In this document: positions 18,156-26,051 of the stretch, in pieces
Layout of the letters: every line of letters begins with the position of its first letter
Numbering within the stretch: position 1 is the first letter of the stretch
Assembly: GCA_017617315.1 (NCBI GenBank)
Contig: JAFZWM010000007.1
Span: forward strand, 124,001 to 188,000
Source: Bacteroidaceae bacterium
GTDB taxonomy: Bacteria; Bacteroidota; Bacteroidia; Bacteroidales; Bacteroidaceae
Length of the DNA: 64,000 nt
Direction of reading: 5' to 3'
Notes under the pieces: model-generated
What the model saw: the letters and a program-made list of their open reading frames with translations, nothing else
What the model was told of the DNA's origin: nothing
Database searches by the model: none
Translations under genes and position numbers: made by a program

Positions 18156-18252
18156 GGCCGCTTTATTTTTCAAAAGCGATGCAAAGATAGCACTTATTTT
18201 TGAAACAGCCAAGAAAATCTTGACTTATTTTTTCAGAATAATGCTTTTCAAA

Positions 18253-18729
18253 TTAAAAGTTCACCATTTTGATGGCTGTAACGGCGCATTCGTCGCCCTT
18301 GTTTCCGAGTCTTCCACCTGCGCGCTCCTCGGCCTGTTCCATGTTGTTGGTTGTAAGAAGTCCGTAGATAACAGGAATCTCGCCCTCGGTGTTAAGTTGT
18401 GCCAGTCCCTGAGTTGTGCCGGCGCAGATGTAGTCGAAGTGTGGAGTGTCGCCTCTTACAACGCAGCCGATGGCAATAACGGCGTCGAATTTTCCGCTCT
18501 TGCTCATCTTCTGGGCACCATAGATTAGCTCGAAGCTTCCCGGAACCATTTTTATTTCGATGTCGTCTTCCTTAACGCCGTGCTTCAGAAGGGTGTTGCG
18601 TGCTCCCTCGGCAAGTGCGAAGGTTATGTTGCTGTTCCACTCGGCAACAACAATGCCGAACTTCTTGCCCTCGGCGTTTGGTACTGAGTCGAAGTCGTAA
18701 TCTGAAAGGTTGTGATATTTTGTAGCCAT
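18253..18729 (-). CDS. ribH: 6,7-dimethyl-8-ribityllumazine synthase (riboflavin synthase beta chain)
   Basis: RibH condenses 5-amino-6-ribitylamino-uracil with 3,4-dihydroxy-2-butanone 4-phosphate to form the lumazine precursor of riboflavin. At 158 residues it is of normal length, with IVVAEWN near residue 27, the VPGSFEL segment, [18 protein letters not shown] with the catalytic His, and PVIYGLLTT. The next upstream gene (TPR protein) is separated by a terminator, so ribH appears to be its own transcript. No FMN riboswitch is visible in the 80-base gap. Confidence 0.97.
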   Translation of the reverse strand: MATKYHNLSDYDFDSVPNAEGKKFGIVVAEWNSNITFALAEGARNTLLKHGVKEDDIEIKMVPGSFELIYGAQKMSKSGKFDAVIAIGCVVRGDTPHFDYICAGTTQGLAQLNTEGEIPVIYGLLTTNNMEQAEERAGGRLGNKGDECAVTAIKMVNF

Positions 18730-18754
18730 ATTAGTTTTTGTTTGTGGGTTGAAA

Positions 18755-18790
18755 AATATAAAGGTGCGTTCTTTTGTCAGAGCGCACCTT
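18755..18790 (-). terminator. Rho-independent terminator after the TPR protein gene
   Basis: Stem AAGGTGCG (18761-18768) with CGCACCTT (18783-18790). The minus-strand tract after it is A/T-rich rather than a pure T run. It sits between the TPR gene stop and ribH. Confidence 0.7.
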
Positions 18791-18813
18791 CGATTTATAT
18801 ATAATAAGGTATA

Positions 18814-19524
18814 TTATTTAATATTTGCCTTTGCGCGCTCAATGTACTTGTCGATATCCTGAGCCTGCATTGACTGAACATACTTAGTCTTGATTTGCTC
18901 GTAGCACTCAAGAGCTTCCTTGTAGTTGTTCTGGCTTTCGAGAATCTCGCCTGCCTGAACAAGGAAAATTGGGCTGAGAGAGTTGTTGTCGGCCTTGCTT
19001 GCAGCCTTCTTGAGAGTGCTTACTGCCTTGTCGAACTCTTTGAGCTGTGCGTAGCAGTTGCCAAGTGTTCCGAGTGCTGAAGGACCAACCATCTGGTCTT
19101 TACCGTCGAAGTCCTCAAGATATTTTACAGCCTCTTTGTACTTGCCTGTCTGTGCGTAGCAGATGCCTGCGTATGCGTTTGCAAGGTTTGCAGCGTCGGT
19201 GCAGCCGTAAGTGTCGATGATTGAAAGGAAGCCCGGAGTGCCTTTGTCGCCCTTCAGAGCCTTCTCAAAATCGCCATCGTTAAAAAGCTGCTGTGGCTTT
19301 GCAAGCTCTGTTGATGCCTTAATCTCGCGAGGACCGAAGTAGAATTCCTTGCTAAGGAAGAATGCTGCAATCACAGCAAGGACAGCGCCTGTTCCTATAA
19401 GCAAACCCTTCTTGTGGTCGCTGATGAATGCCTCAGATCTTGAGATGGTCTCTGCAAATCCGTTGCTCTCATCATTGTGCTGCTCGTTAGCAGCATTAGC
19501 TTTCAGATTGTTATTTTCTGCCAT
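18814..19524 (-). CDS. Membrane-anchored tetratricopeptide repeat protein (YfgM-like)
   Basis: 236 residues. A polar N-terminal tail is followed by one transmembrane helix at about 39-58 (KGLLIGTGAVLAVIAAFFL). At least three TPR-like units face the periplasm (NLANAYAGICYAQTGKYKEAVKYLEDF, ALGTLGNCYAQLKEFDKAVSTLKKA, FLVQAGEILESQNNYKEALECYEQI). The topology matches YfgM/PpfA-type proteins that associate with the Sec translocon and periplasmic chaperones, but that role is inferred. A -7-like TATTTTTG box lies at 19575-19582 on the minus strand, divergent from recF. Confidence 0.85.
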   Translation of the reverse strand: MAENNNLKANAANEQHNDESNGFAETISRSEAFISDHKKGLLIGTGAVLAVIAAFFLSKEFYFGPREIKASTELAKPQQLFNDGDFEKALKGDKGTPGFLSIIDTYGCTDAANLANAYAGICYAQTGKYKEAVKYLEDFDGKDQMVGPSALGTLGNCYAQLKEFDKAVSTLKKAASKADNNSLSPIFLVQAGEILESQNNYKEALECYEQIKTKYVQSMQAQDIDKYIERAKANIK

Positions 19525-19674
19525 TATTTTTTATTTTTTATTATTTTCTTAGTTTTAGCCTCTATGTCGGCGTGCAAAAATAGTTTTTTTATTCCGATTG
19601 ATGAAATTTATTCGCAGTTTTTTTACTTTTTCTTGAAGATTAAGTTTATTTTTGCAATCCGAACAAATGATGAT

Positions 19675-20781
19675 ATGCAGTTAAACCACATTTCGATTTT
19701 AAACTACAAGAATATACAGGAAGCCGATTTGTCGTTGTCGCCCAAACTTAATTGTTTCATTGGCAGCAACGGCGAGGGAAAGACAAACGTGCTCGATGCG
19801 GTGTATTTTCTCTCGTTCTGCAAGAGCGCTAATAATTCTGTAGATTCGCAGGTAATCCGCCACGGTGATGACTTCTTTGTTATTCAGGGACAGTATGTTT
19901 CTGAACAAGATGATGCCGAGGACATCTATTGCGGAATGAAGCGCGGCACGAAGAAGCGTTTCAGACGTAACAAGAAGGATTACAAGAAGTTGAGCGAGCA
20001 TATCGGACTTATTCCGCTTGTGATGGTGTCGCCCGACGATGCTGAACTTATCTCGGGCGGAAGTGAGGTTCGGCGTAAGTTTATGGATGTCGTCATCTCT
20101 CAGTACGACCGCGAATATCTCGATGCTCTAATCCGTTATAACAAAGCACTTTTGCAGCGAAACACTCTGCTTAAGATGGAAGAAGAGCCCGACTGGACTC
20201 TCGTCTCGCTTTGGGAAGAGCAGATGGCTATTGAGGGTGACAAGATTTTCAGGGCGCGAACCGAGTTCATATCGGCTTTTCTGCCTATATTCCAGAAATT
20301 TTATCAGTTGATTTCATCTGAACACGAGACTGTTGAACTTGAATATGTTTCGCACGGTCAGAGAGGCAATCTGCTTGATGTAATCCAGCGCGACAGGGCT
20401 AAGGACAGAATCGTAGGCTACTCGCTTCACGGCGTTCACAAGGATGATTTGATTATGTCGCTTGGCGGATTTCCGCTAAAAAAGGAAGGCTCGCAGGGGC
20501 AGTGCAAGACGTTTGTCGTTGCGCTGAAGTTTGCACAGTTCGATTTTCTCCGCCGAACAGGCAGAAAGACGACTCCGATTCTGCTGCTCGATGATATTTT
20601 CGATAAACTCGATGCCCGTAGGGTAGAGCAGATTGTGAAGCTTGTGGCAAGCGATGAATTCGGGCAGACATTTATAACCGATACCAACAAGGATAATCTC
20701 GATGCCATTCTGTCGAGCATGAATGGCGAGTACAAACTCTTTGATGTGTCGGCAGGCGAAATAAGCGAAAGACATGTTTAG
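19675..20781 (+). CDS. recF: DNA replication and repair protein RecF
   Basis: RecF loads RecA at single-strand gaps together with RecO and RecR. The 368-residue protein has the SMC-like ATPase core: Walker A GSNGEGKT (30-37), the signature region GSQGQCKTFVVALKFAQF, and Walker B PILLLDDIFDKLD. I used the ATG at 19675, which gives the normal RecF N-terminus; longer upstream reading frame is A/T-rich and not family-like. It overlaps the DUF721 gene by 8 bases. This recF-DUF721 pair is common in Bacteroidota. Confidence 0.96.
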   Translation: MQLNHISILNYKNIQEADLSLSPKLNCFIGSNGEGKTNVLDAVYFLSFCKSANNSVDSQVIRHGDDFFVIQGQYVSEQDDAEDIYCGMKRGTKKRFRRNKKDYKKLSEHIGLIPLVMVSPDDAELISGGSEVRRKFMDVVISQYDREYLDALIRYNKALLQRNTLLKMEEEPDWTLVSLWEEQMAIEGDKIFRARTEFISAFLPIFQKFYQLISSEHETVELEYVSHGQRGNLLDVIQRDRAKDRIVGYSLHGVHKDDLIMSLGGFPLKKEGSQGQCKTFVVALKFAQFDFLRRTGRKTTPILLLDDIFDKLDARRVEQIVKLVASDEFGQTFITDTNKDNLDAILSSMNGEYKLFDVSAGEISERHV

Positions 20782-21067
20782 ACGAAAAGAACAACCGATA
20801 GGTGAGGTCCTGAACTATTTTCTGCGTCAGAACGGACTGGAATCTCCGCTAAACGAGTTTCATCTGATGAACTCGGCTTGGCGCGATGTTCTGGGCAATG
20901 CCATTATGCGCTACACTGGCGATATGTTCATCAAGAATCAGACTTTGCATGTCGAGATTAAGTCGCCAGCTTTGAAGCACGATTTATTCTTGCGTCGCGA
21001 CAGACTTGTGCAACAACTGAACGAAAAGGTTGGCGCACAGGTTATTACGTCTATAATGTTCCACTGA
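20774..21067 (+). CDS. DUF721 domain protein (DciA-like)
   Basis: 97 residues, one DUF721 domain (W at SAWRDVLGNAIMRYTGDMFIKN, then a strand-rich half with LHVEIKSPALKHDLFLRRDRLVQQLNE). DUF721 includes DciA, which helps load the replicative helicase. In Bacteroidota the short form lies beside recF, as here. It overlaps the recF end by 8 bases, so translation is probably coupled. Its 3' end overlaps the convergent 5-formyl-THF cyclo-ligase gene by 17 bases. Confidence 0.85.
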   Translation: MFRRKEQPIGEVLNYFLRQNGLESPLNEFHLMNSAWRDVLGNAIMRYTGDMFIKNQTLHVEIKSPALKHDLFLRRDRLVQQLNEKVGAQVITSIMFH

Positions 21068-21587
21068 CGACTTCGTGCATCTTGATGTCGTGCTTTTCGC
21101 TCGGCAGTTTGTCCATGAACTGAAACGGAAAGCAAATGCCTATTCGGTAGACATCGGACATCTGGCAAAGAAGTTTGTCGTAATATCCTTTCCCTCGTCC
21201 AAGTCTGTTGTTCTTTCGGTCGAATCCGACTCCGGGAACAACGGCTACGTCAATTTCTTCAAGATTTTCAAACGGCTCTCCGCAGGGTTCAAGAATGTTG
21301 AAACTGCCGAGTTTCAGGTCGTTGTCGCCGGTATATCTTCTAATTTCGAGTACATCACCCACCACCACGGGCAGGAGAATTGTCTTCTTTTCAGCCCAAA
21401 GTTTTACAAAATCGTGCGTATTCACTTCGTCTGGAAGCGAATGATAGAGCAGAACCGTTTGCGCTTCTTGGAAGTGGCGGTTACTTGCAAGTTGCTCCAA
21501 CACTTGGTTAGAGTATTGGAGCAACTGCTGTGATGTGTACTGCTTCTTTAGCGAAGCAATATGTTTTCTTATTTCTTTCTTGTTCAT
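21051..21587 (-). CDS. 5-formyltetrahydrofolate cyclo-ligase
   Basis: This enzyme recycles 5-formyl-THF to 5,10-methenyl-THF using ATP. At 178 residues it has the usual length. It shows the N-terminal KKEIRKHIASLKKQYT helix, VLLYHSLPDEVNT, and the signature RLGRGKGYYDKLL near residue 127. The stop overlaps the convergent DUF721 gene by 17 bases. The start overlaps the S41 peptidase stop by 4 bases (ATGA), so it is translated from the same transcript. Confidence 0.95.
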   Translation of the reverse strand: MNKKEIRKHIASLKKQYTSQQLLQYSNQVLEQLASNRHFQEAQTVLLYHSLPDEVNTHDFVKLWAEKKTILLPVVVGDVLEIRRYTGDNDLKLGSFNILEPCGEPFENLEEIDVAVVPGVGFDRKNNRLGRGKGYYDKLLCQMSDVYRIGICFPFQFMDKLPSEKHDIKMHEVVSGTL

Positions 21588-23179
21588 TCGAATTGCGAAA
21601 TGGCTTTCTTTACGGTTGCATCTTGCTTGTTCTTGAACTCGATGTAGCTTTCGATGTCGAGCATGTTGTAAATGATGCTTCCGACGAGAATATTCTCAAA
21701 CAGAGTATAGCTCTTCTGAACCATCAGATTTCTGCGCTTCAGGCCCTTCTTCTCTGCAAAATTTACAAACTGATGAACCAATCCTTGGCTTTTCAGATAC
21801 TTGGCGAGTTCGCTGCTTGTGCCGTAGTTCTGCATCTTTCCGCGATTTTCGTCGGTGTACTGATATGCAAATTCGAGAACGAGACCTGAGTTTACAGCCT
21901 CTCTGTAGTATGATGTTATAGAGGTTGTATCTTCAGGAACGAAGATGTCTGGCATGATGCCGCCACCTCCATATACCGTGCGTCCCTTCAATGTCTTGTA
22001 CTTAGGGCCGTTTTGCTTTATGCTGTCCTGAGAGAAGAATTCGCCTCGCTCGTATCGCGTAATCAAATCCATCTCGTAGTTCTCGTCGTGTCCCTTCTCG
22101 TATGGTTTCTGGATACATCTGCCCGAAGGACTGTAATATCTTGCTATCGTCAGACGGATTACAGAGCCGTCGCGGAAGCCCATAGGCTGCTGAACCAAGC
22201 CTTTTCCGAACGAGCGGCGGCCAACGATTGTGGCGCGGTCGTTGTCCTGCATTGCACCGGCAAAAATCTCGCTTGCCGATGCACTGCCTTCGTCAATAAG
22301 CACGCACAGCGGAATGTTTCTGTATGCGCCTTTACCGTCGCTTCGGTAGTCCTTGCGAGAGTGCTTTCGGCCTTGTGTGTAAACGATAATCTGATTTTTC
22401 TGCAAGAATTCGTTCGACATATTTATTGCCGCATCCATCACGCCGCCGGTGTTTCCGCGAAGGTCGATGATGAGCTGCTTCATGCCAAGTTGGCTGAGCT
22501 GGGCAAGAGCAATCATCATTTCAGAATAAGTTGTCTCGGCAAACTTGTTAATCTTAAGATATCCCACTGTTGGGGTTATAAGGTATGAGGCATCCACGCT
22601 TCTTACAGGAATGTCGCCGCGGATAATGGTGAAATAGAGCGTTTTGCTCACGCCGCGACGCTTGATGCCGAGCTTGACCTTGCTGTCTTTCGGACCTTTC
22701 AGACGGCGCATTGCCTCTTGGTTTGTAACTTCCTTGCCGACGAAAGGCTTTCCGTCAACCGAGATGATGCGGTCGCCAGGCATAATGCCGATTTTCTCCG
22801 AAGGACCGCCCTTAATCACGTTGTTTACGTGGATTGTGTCCTTGCGAATTGTAAACTGAATACCAATTCCGCTGAAGCTGCCCTTCAAATCGTCGTCGGC
22901 AGCCTGAGCGTCCTTTGCGCTGATGTAGACAGAGTGAGGGTCGAGTTCCGACAGAATTTCGGACATCGAATTCTCTACAAGTTCGGCTTCATCGACAGAA
23001 TCGACGTATTGGTCTTCTATTATTCTGAGAAGGTCGTTTAGTTTATTAGACGATGTGTTTATAATTCCTAACCTGTTGCCGGTGAAGTGGTTGGTGTAGA
23101 ACATTCCGATGATGATGCCCACAACAATGCTCACGGCAATAATCAGAGGGACAAAACGTGGTGAACGGTTATTGCTCAT
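21584..23179 (-). CDS. S41 family C-terminal processing peptidase with PDZ domain
   Basis: 531 residues: an N-terminal signal anchor (PLIIAVSIVVGIIIGMFY), a helical segment, a PDZ domain at about 90-170 (GIGIQFTIRKDTIHVNNVIKGGPSEKIGIMPGD split over two strands), then the S41 core. The catalytic serine lies in DEGSASASEI, and the general-base lysine in SFGKGLVQ. Tail-specific proteases of this type act in the periplasm on cell-envelope proteins or lipoproteins. The gene overlaps the cyclo-ligase by 4 bases and follows the dCMP deaminase by 27 bases. Confidence 0.95.
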   Translation of the reverse strand: MSNNRSPRFVPLIIAVSIVVGIIIGMFYTNHFTGNRLGIINTSSNKLNDLLRIIEDQYVDSVDEAELVENSMSEILSELDPHSVYISAKDAQAADDDLKGSFSGIGIQFTIRKDTIHVNNVIKGGPSEKIGIMPGDRIISVDGKPFVGKEVTNQEAMRRLKGPKDSKVKLGIKRRGVSKTLYFTIIRGDIPVRSVDASYLITPTVGYLKINKFAETTYSEMMIALAQLSQLGMKQLIIDLRGNTGGVMDAAINMSNEFLQKNQIIVYTQGRKHSRKDYRSDGKGAYRNIPLCVLIDEGSASASEIFAGAMQDNDRATIVGRRSFGKGLVQQPMGFRDGSVIRLTIARYYSPSGRCIQKPYEKGHDENYEMDLITRYERGEFFSQDSIKQNGPKYKTLKGRTVYGGGGIMPDIFVPEDTTSITSYYREAVNSGLVLEFAYQYTDENRGKMQNYGTSSELAKYLKSQGLVHQFVNFAEKKGLKRRNLMVQKSYTLFENILVGSIIYNMLDIESYIEFKNKQDATVKKAISQFE

Positions 23180-23206
23180 AGTGCTTATCTTTATCTCTTT
23201 TTACTC

Positions 23207-23638
23207 TTATTTTTCTTCGTGAACATCGAGGAAAACAACCTCGACGCCAGCTCTCTCAAGAAGTTCGATTCCATCGCTCAGACGATATTTCTCGCCGTAG
23301 ACAACCCTTTTTATGCCTGCCTGAATTATCAGTTTGGCACATTCGATGCAAGGCGATGCCGTTACGTAGAGCGTTGCGCCCTCGCTGCAACTGTTGCTTG
23401 TGCGCGCCAGTTTTGTTATGGCATTTGCCTCGGCATGCAGAACGTAGGGGAATGTTACGTTGTTCTCGTCCTCGCAAACATTCGGAAATCCCGACGGTGT
23501 GCCGTTGTATCCGTCGGAAATTATCATGTTGTTCTTAACCATCAAGGCTCCGACCTGACGGCGTTTGCAATACGAGTTTTCGGCCCAGATGCGAGCCATT
23601 CTCATGTATCTCGAATCGAGTTCTTCTTTTTTGTTCAT
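23207..23638 (-). CDS. dCMP deaminase (zinc-dependent, ComEB-like)
   Basis: 143 residues of the cytidine/deoxycytidylate deaminase fold. It carries the HAEANAI motif (Zn-binding His and catalytic Glu) and PCIECAKLI (two Zn-binding Cys). The NSYCKRRQVGALMVKNNMI opening is typical of dCMP deaminases that make dUMP for thymidylate synthesis. It lies 3 bases after the M3 peptidase and before the S41 peptidase in one minus-strand run. A separate nucleoside-level cytidine deaminase is at 60.3 kb. Confidence 0.95.
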   Translation of the reverse strand: MNKKEELDSRYMRMARIWAENSYCKRRQVGALMVKNNMIISDGYNGTPSGFPNVCEDENNVTFPYVLHAEANAITKLARTSNSCSEGATLYVTASPCIECAKLIIQAGIKRVVYGEKYRLSDGIELLERAGVEVVFLDVHEEK

Positions 23639-23641
23639 AGT

Positions 23642-25693
23642 TTATATAATGGCGTTACGCTTCAGCAGGGCATTGATGCTTGGCTCTTGTCCGCGGAATC
23701 GCTTGTAGAGTTCCATCGGATGCTCCGTTCCGCCTTTCGATAGAACCTCGCGGCGGAATTTCTCTGCTGTTTCTGTGTTGAATATGCCTGTCTGCTTGAA
23801 GAGCGAGAATGCGTCGGCGTCGAGCACTTCTGCCCATTTGTAGCTGTAATATCCGGCAGAATATCCGCCGCTCATGATGTGTCCGAACTGAACTGTCATG
23901 CAGCTTTCGGGGATGACAGGCAGCACCTGAGCCTCTTTCCATGCGTTCTGCTCGAATGTCTTGATGTCCTCGTCGAAAGCATCGGTCTTTGTGTAGTATG
24001 CCATGTCGAGGAGTCCGAAACTTACTTGTCTGAGGCAGGCGTATGCGCAGTTGAAGTTGCGGCTTGCAATTATTCTGTCAATCAGTTCCGAAGGCATCGG
24101 CTCGCCTGTTTCGAAGTGCGATGCGAATGTGTTCAGAAAATCAGGTTCAACGGCATAGTTCTCCATGAATTGCGATGGCAGTTCAACGAAGTCCCACCAT
24201 ACGTTTGTTCCGCTCAGTTCGGCATACTTCGTATTGGCGAACATGCCGTGAAGCGCGTGTCCGAATTCGTGAAGGAACGTCTCAATCTCGCCGAGCGTGA
24301 GCAGGGCTGGTTTTGACGGCGTCGGCTTTGTCAGATTCATCACGATGCTTACATGCGGACGGTGGTTCACTCCGTTTTCATCAATATACTGTTCCTTGAA
24401 CGATGTCATCCATGCGCCCGAACGCTTGCTCTTGCGCGGATGAAAGTCGGTATAAAGAACGGCGAGGAAAGAGCCGTCCTTATCGAACACTTCGTATGCC
24501 GTTACATCTTGGTGGTATACTGGAATATCCTTGTTTTCCTTGAATGTTATTCCGTAGAGTTTTGTAGCTAGTCCGAAGACGCCTTTCTTCACTTTCTCGA
24601 GCTGGAAGTAAGGGCGCAGCATCTCTGGGTTTAGATTGTGCAGTTCCTGCTTCAGTTTGTTTGAATAGTAGGCAAAATCCCACGGCATTATCTCGATGTC
24701 CGAGCCTGTGAGTTCCTTTGCTTTAGCTTTTACGGCATCAATCTCCTTGAATGCGGTTGGCTTGTAGGCCTCGAGAAGCTGGTTCAGCAATTTGTAAACG
24801 TTTTCTGAAGTTCCGGCCATGCGCTCTTTCAGAGTATATTCGGCATATGTGCCGAATCCCAGTAGCTGAGCCTTCTCACGGCGTATGTTTACGAGTTTCT
24901 TTACAATTTCCTTGTTGTCGAATTCATCGTCGTGGAAGCATTTTGTGTTGTATGCGCGGTAGATTTTTTCACGCAACTCACGCTTGTCGGCGTATGTCAG
25001 GAATGGACTGTAGCTTGGTGCTTCGAGCGTGAACACCCAGCCGTCCAAGCTGCGCTCTTCTGCCGCCTGCTTTGCAGCCTCGACCGAACTTTCGGGAAGA
25101 CCGGCCAAATCATCTTTGTTTGTGATGTGAAGAATAAACTTCGCATTCTCTTTCAGATTGTTCTGAGAAAATTTTATGGTCAGCTGAGACTTTTCGGCCT
25201 CGAGAGCCTTCATTTTCTGCTGATCTTCGTCGCTTAGGTTAGCACCGCTTCGCACAAAGCTGTTGTAGGTCTTGTTCAGAAGCATCGTTTCCTCGGCGTT
25301 GAGGGATGGCTTTTGCTCATAAACCGCCTTTACTCGAGCAAAGAGTTTTTTGTTGAACATCACTTCGGTGCTGTGCTCGGTAAGCTTCAGCGAAACGTCC
25401 TGAGCCACCTCGTCGATCTGGTCGTTTGTTTCGGCGCTCATCAAGTTAAACAGAGTGTTGCACACGTTGTCCAGAAGTTCGTTTGGCTTTGCAAGAGCCT
25501 CGATTGTGTTCTCGAAAGTCGGTGCGTCTGGGTTCGATGTGATGCGTTCTATTTCATCATTGGCTTTGTCGAGTGCGATTTTCAGTGCAGGCTCAAAGTC
25601 GTCAACATGTATCTTGTCGAACGGAATAGTTCCGTGCGGAGTATTCCATTCTTGTAGAAACGGATTTTGTGTCTCTCTGTTTTCTTGATTCAT
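23642..25693 (-). CDS. M3 family metallopeptidase (oligopeptidase A / dipeptidyl carboxypeptidase type)
   Basis: 683 residues, the usual length of this family. The zinc motif HEFGH is at His475-Glu476 and His479, with the third ligand in a downstream E within ELPSQFMENY. No signal peptide is apparent (MNQENRETQNPFLQEWNTPH), so it is probably cytoplasmic and degrades oligopeptides from protein turnover. The GFGTYAEYTLKERMA segment and C-terminal GGYSAGYYSYKWAEVLDADA are typical. It heads the run M3 peptidase-dCMP deaminase-S41 peptidase-cyclo-ligase. OpA and Dcp cannot be told apart here. Confidence 0.95.
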   Translation of the reverse strand: MNQENRETQNPFLQEWNTPHGTIPFDKIHVDDFEPALKIALDKANDEIERITSNPDAPTFENTIEALAKPNELLDNVCNTLFNLMSAETNDQIDEVAQDVSLKLTEHSTEVMFNKKLFARVKAVYEQKPSLNAEETMLLNKTYNSFVRSGANLSDEDQQKMKALEAEKSQLTIKFSQNNLKENAKFILHITNKDDLAGLPESSVEAAKQAAEERSLDGWVFTLEAPSYSPFLTYADKRELREKIYRAYNTKCFHDDEFDNKEIVKKLVNIRREKAQLLGFGTYAEYTLKERMAGTSENVYKLLNQLLEAYKPTAFKEIDAVKAKAKELTGSDIEIMPWDFAYYSNKLKQELHNLNPEMLRPYFQLEKVKKGVFGLATKLYGITFKENKDIPVYHQDVTAYEVFDKDGSFLAVLYTDFHPRKSKRSGAWMTSFKEQYIDENGVNHRPHVSIVMNLTKPTPSKPALLTLGEIETFLHEFGHALHGMFANTKYAELSGTNVWWDFVELPSQFMENYAVEPDFLNTFASHFETGEPMPSELIDRIIASRNFNCAYACLRQVSFGLLDMAYYTKTDAFDEDIKTFEQNAWKEAQVLPVIPESCMTVQFGHIMSGGYSAGYYSYKWAEVLDADAFSLFKQTGIFNTETAEKFRREVLSKGGTEHPMELYKRFRGQEPSINALLKRNAII

Positions 25694-25810
25694 TTTTTAG
25701 TCTATTGAATTTGATTTGCAAATTTGCAAAAAAAAAAGTAGTTGAAAAACATTTTTATTAACTTTTTATGCTGTTGGATATAAAAATGTAATTATGATGA
25801 ATGGGGACAT

Positions 25811-25841
25811 AAAAAAGAATGCAGCCATGTAAAATGGCTGC
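25811..25841 (-). terminator. Rho-independent terminator of the candidate small RNA
   Basis: A perfect 8-bp stem GCAGCCAT (25821-25828) with ATGGCTGC (25834-25841) and a 5-base loop, followed on the minus strand by a T-rich tail including six T. Confidence 0.85.
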
Positions 25842-25911
25842 GTATTTGTGTGAATGTCGTTTTAAGCCTCACAATTTATGAGGTGGCATCCACGACTTTA
25901 ATGCAGCAAAC
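25811..25911 (-). ncRNA. Candidate small RNA of about 100 nt
   Basis: A consensus promoter (25917-25947) faces a strong terminator (25811-25841), with no open reading frame of note between. The predicted RNA contains GTGG/CCAC and CCTCA/TGAGG hairpins, and a possible closing helix GTCGT (25856-25860) with ACGAC (25892-25896). It sits between the M3 peptidase and RNase G genes, separated from rng by rng's own terminator. I do not recognise an RNA family; it does not resemble SRP RNA. Confidence 0.55.
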
Positions 25912-25916
25912 CTACA

Positions 25917-25947
25917 AGTAATTCGTTATCTGACAAAAATCTTAGTA
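25917..25947 (-). promoter_or_regulatory. Promoter of the candidate small RNA
   Basis: Minus strand: TTTG (25944-25947), 19-base spacer, TAGGTTTG (25917-25924). Both elements and the spacing match the Bacteroidota consensus, yet no gene follows. Confidence 0.7.
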
Positions 25948-25989
25948 GAGAAATATAGCCGGAAGATATCGGCTTTGCTTTACAAAACT

Positions 25990-26032
25990 GGCAGAAAAGA
26001 AAAAGGCCGCCTTCGGATGAAAGCAGCCTTTT
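25990..26032 (-). terminator. Rho-independent terminator of the RNase G gene
   Basis: Stem AAAAGGC (26001-26007) with GCCTTTT (26026-26032), extended by two more pairs after a mismatch, with a T-rich tract on the minus strand. It lies about 20 bases after the rng stop. Confidence 0.8.
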
Positions 26033-26051
26033 TTCTTTGTCTTTTTTTTCT

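Noticed and set aside
25930-25980. Short minus-strand tail reading like a sorting-domain end (STKIFVR then stop)
   Set aside because: Only about 15 codons are open before an upstream stop, and the segment overlaps the promoter of the candidate small RNA; a chance match or an old remnant too short to support.
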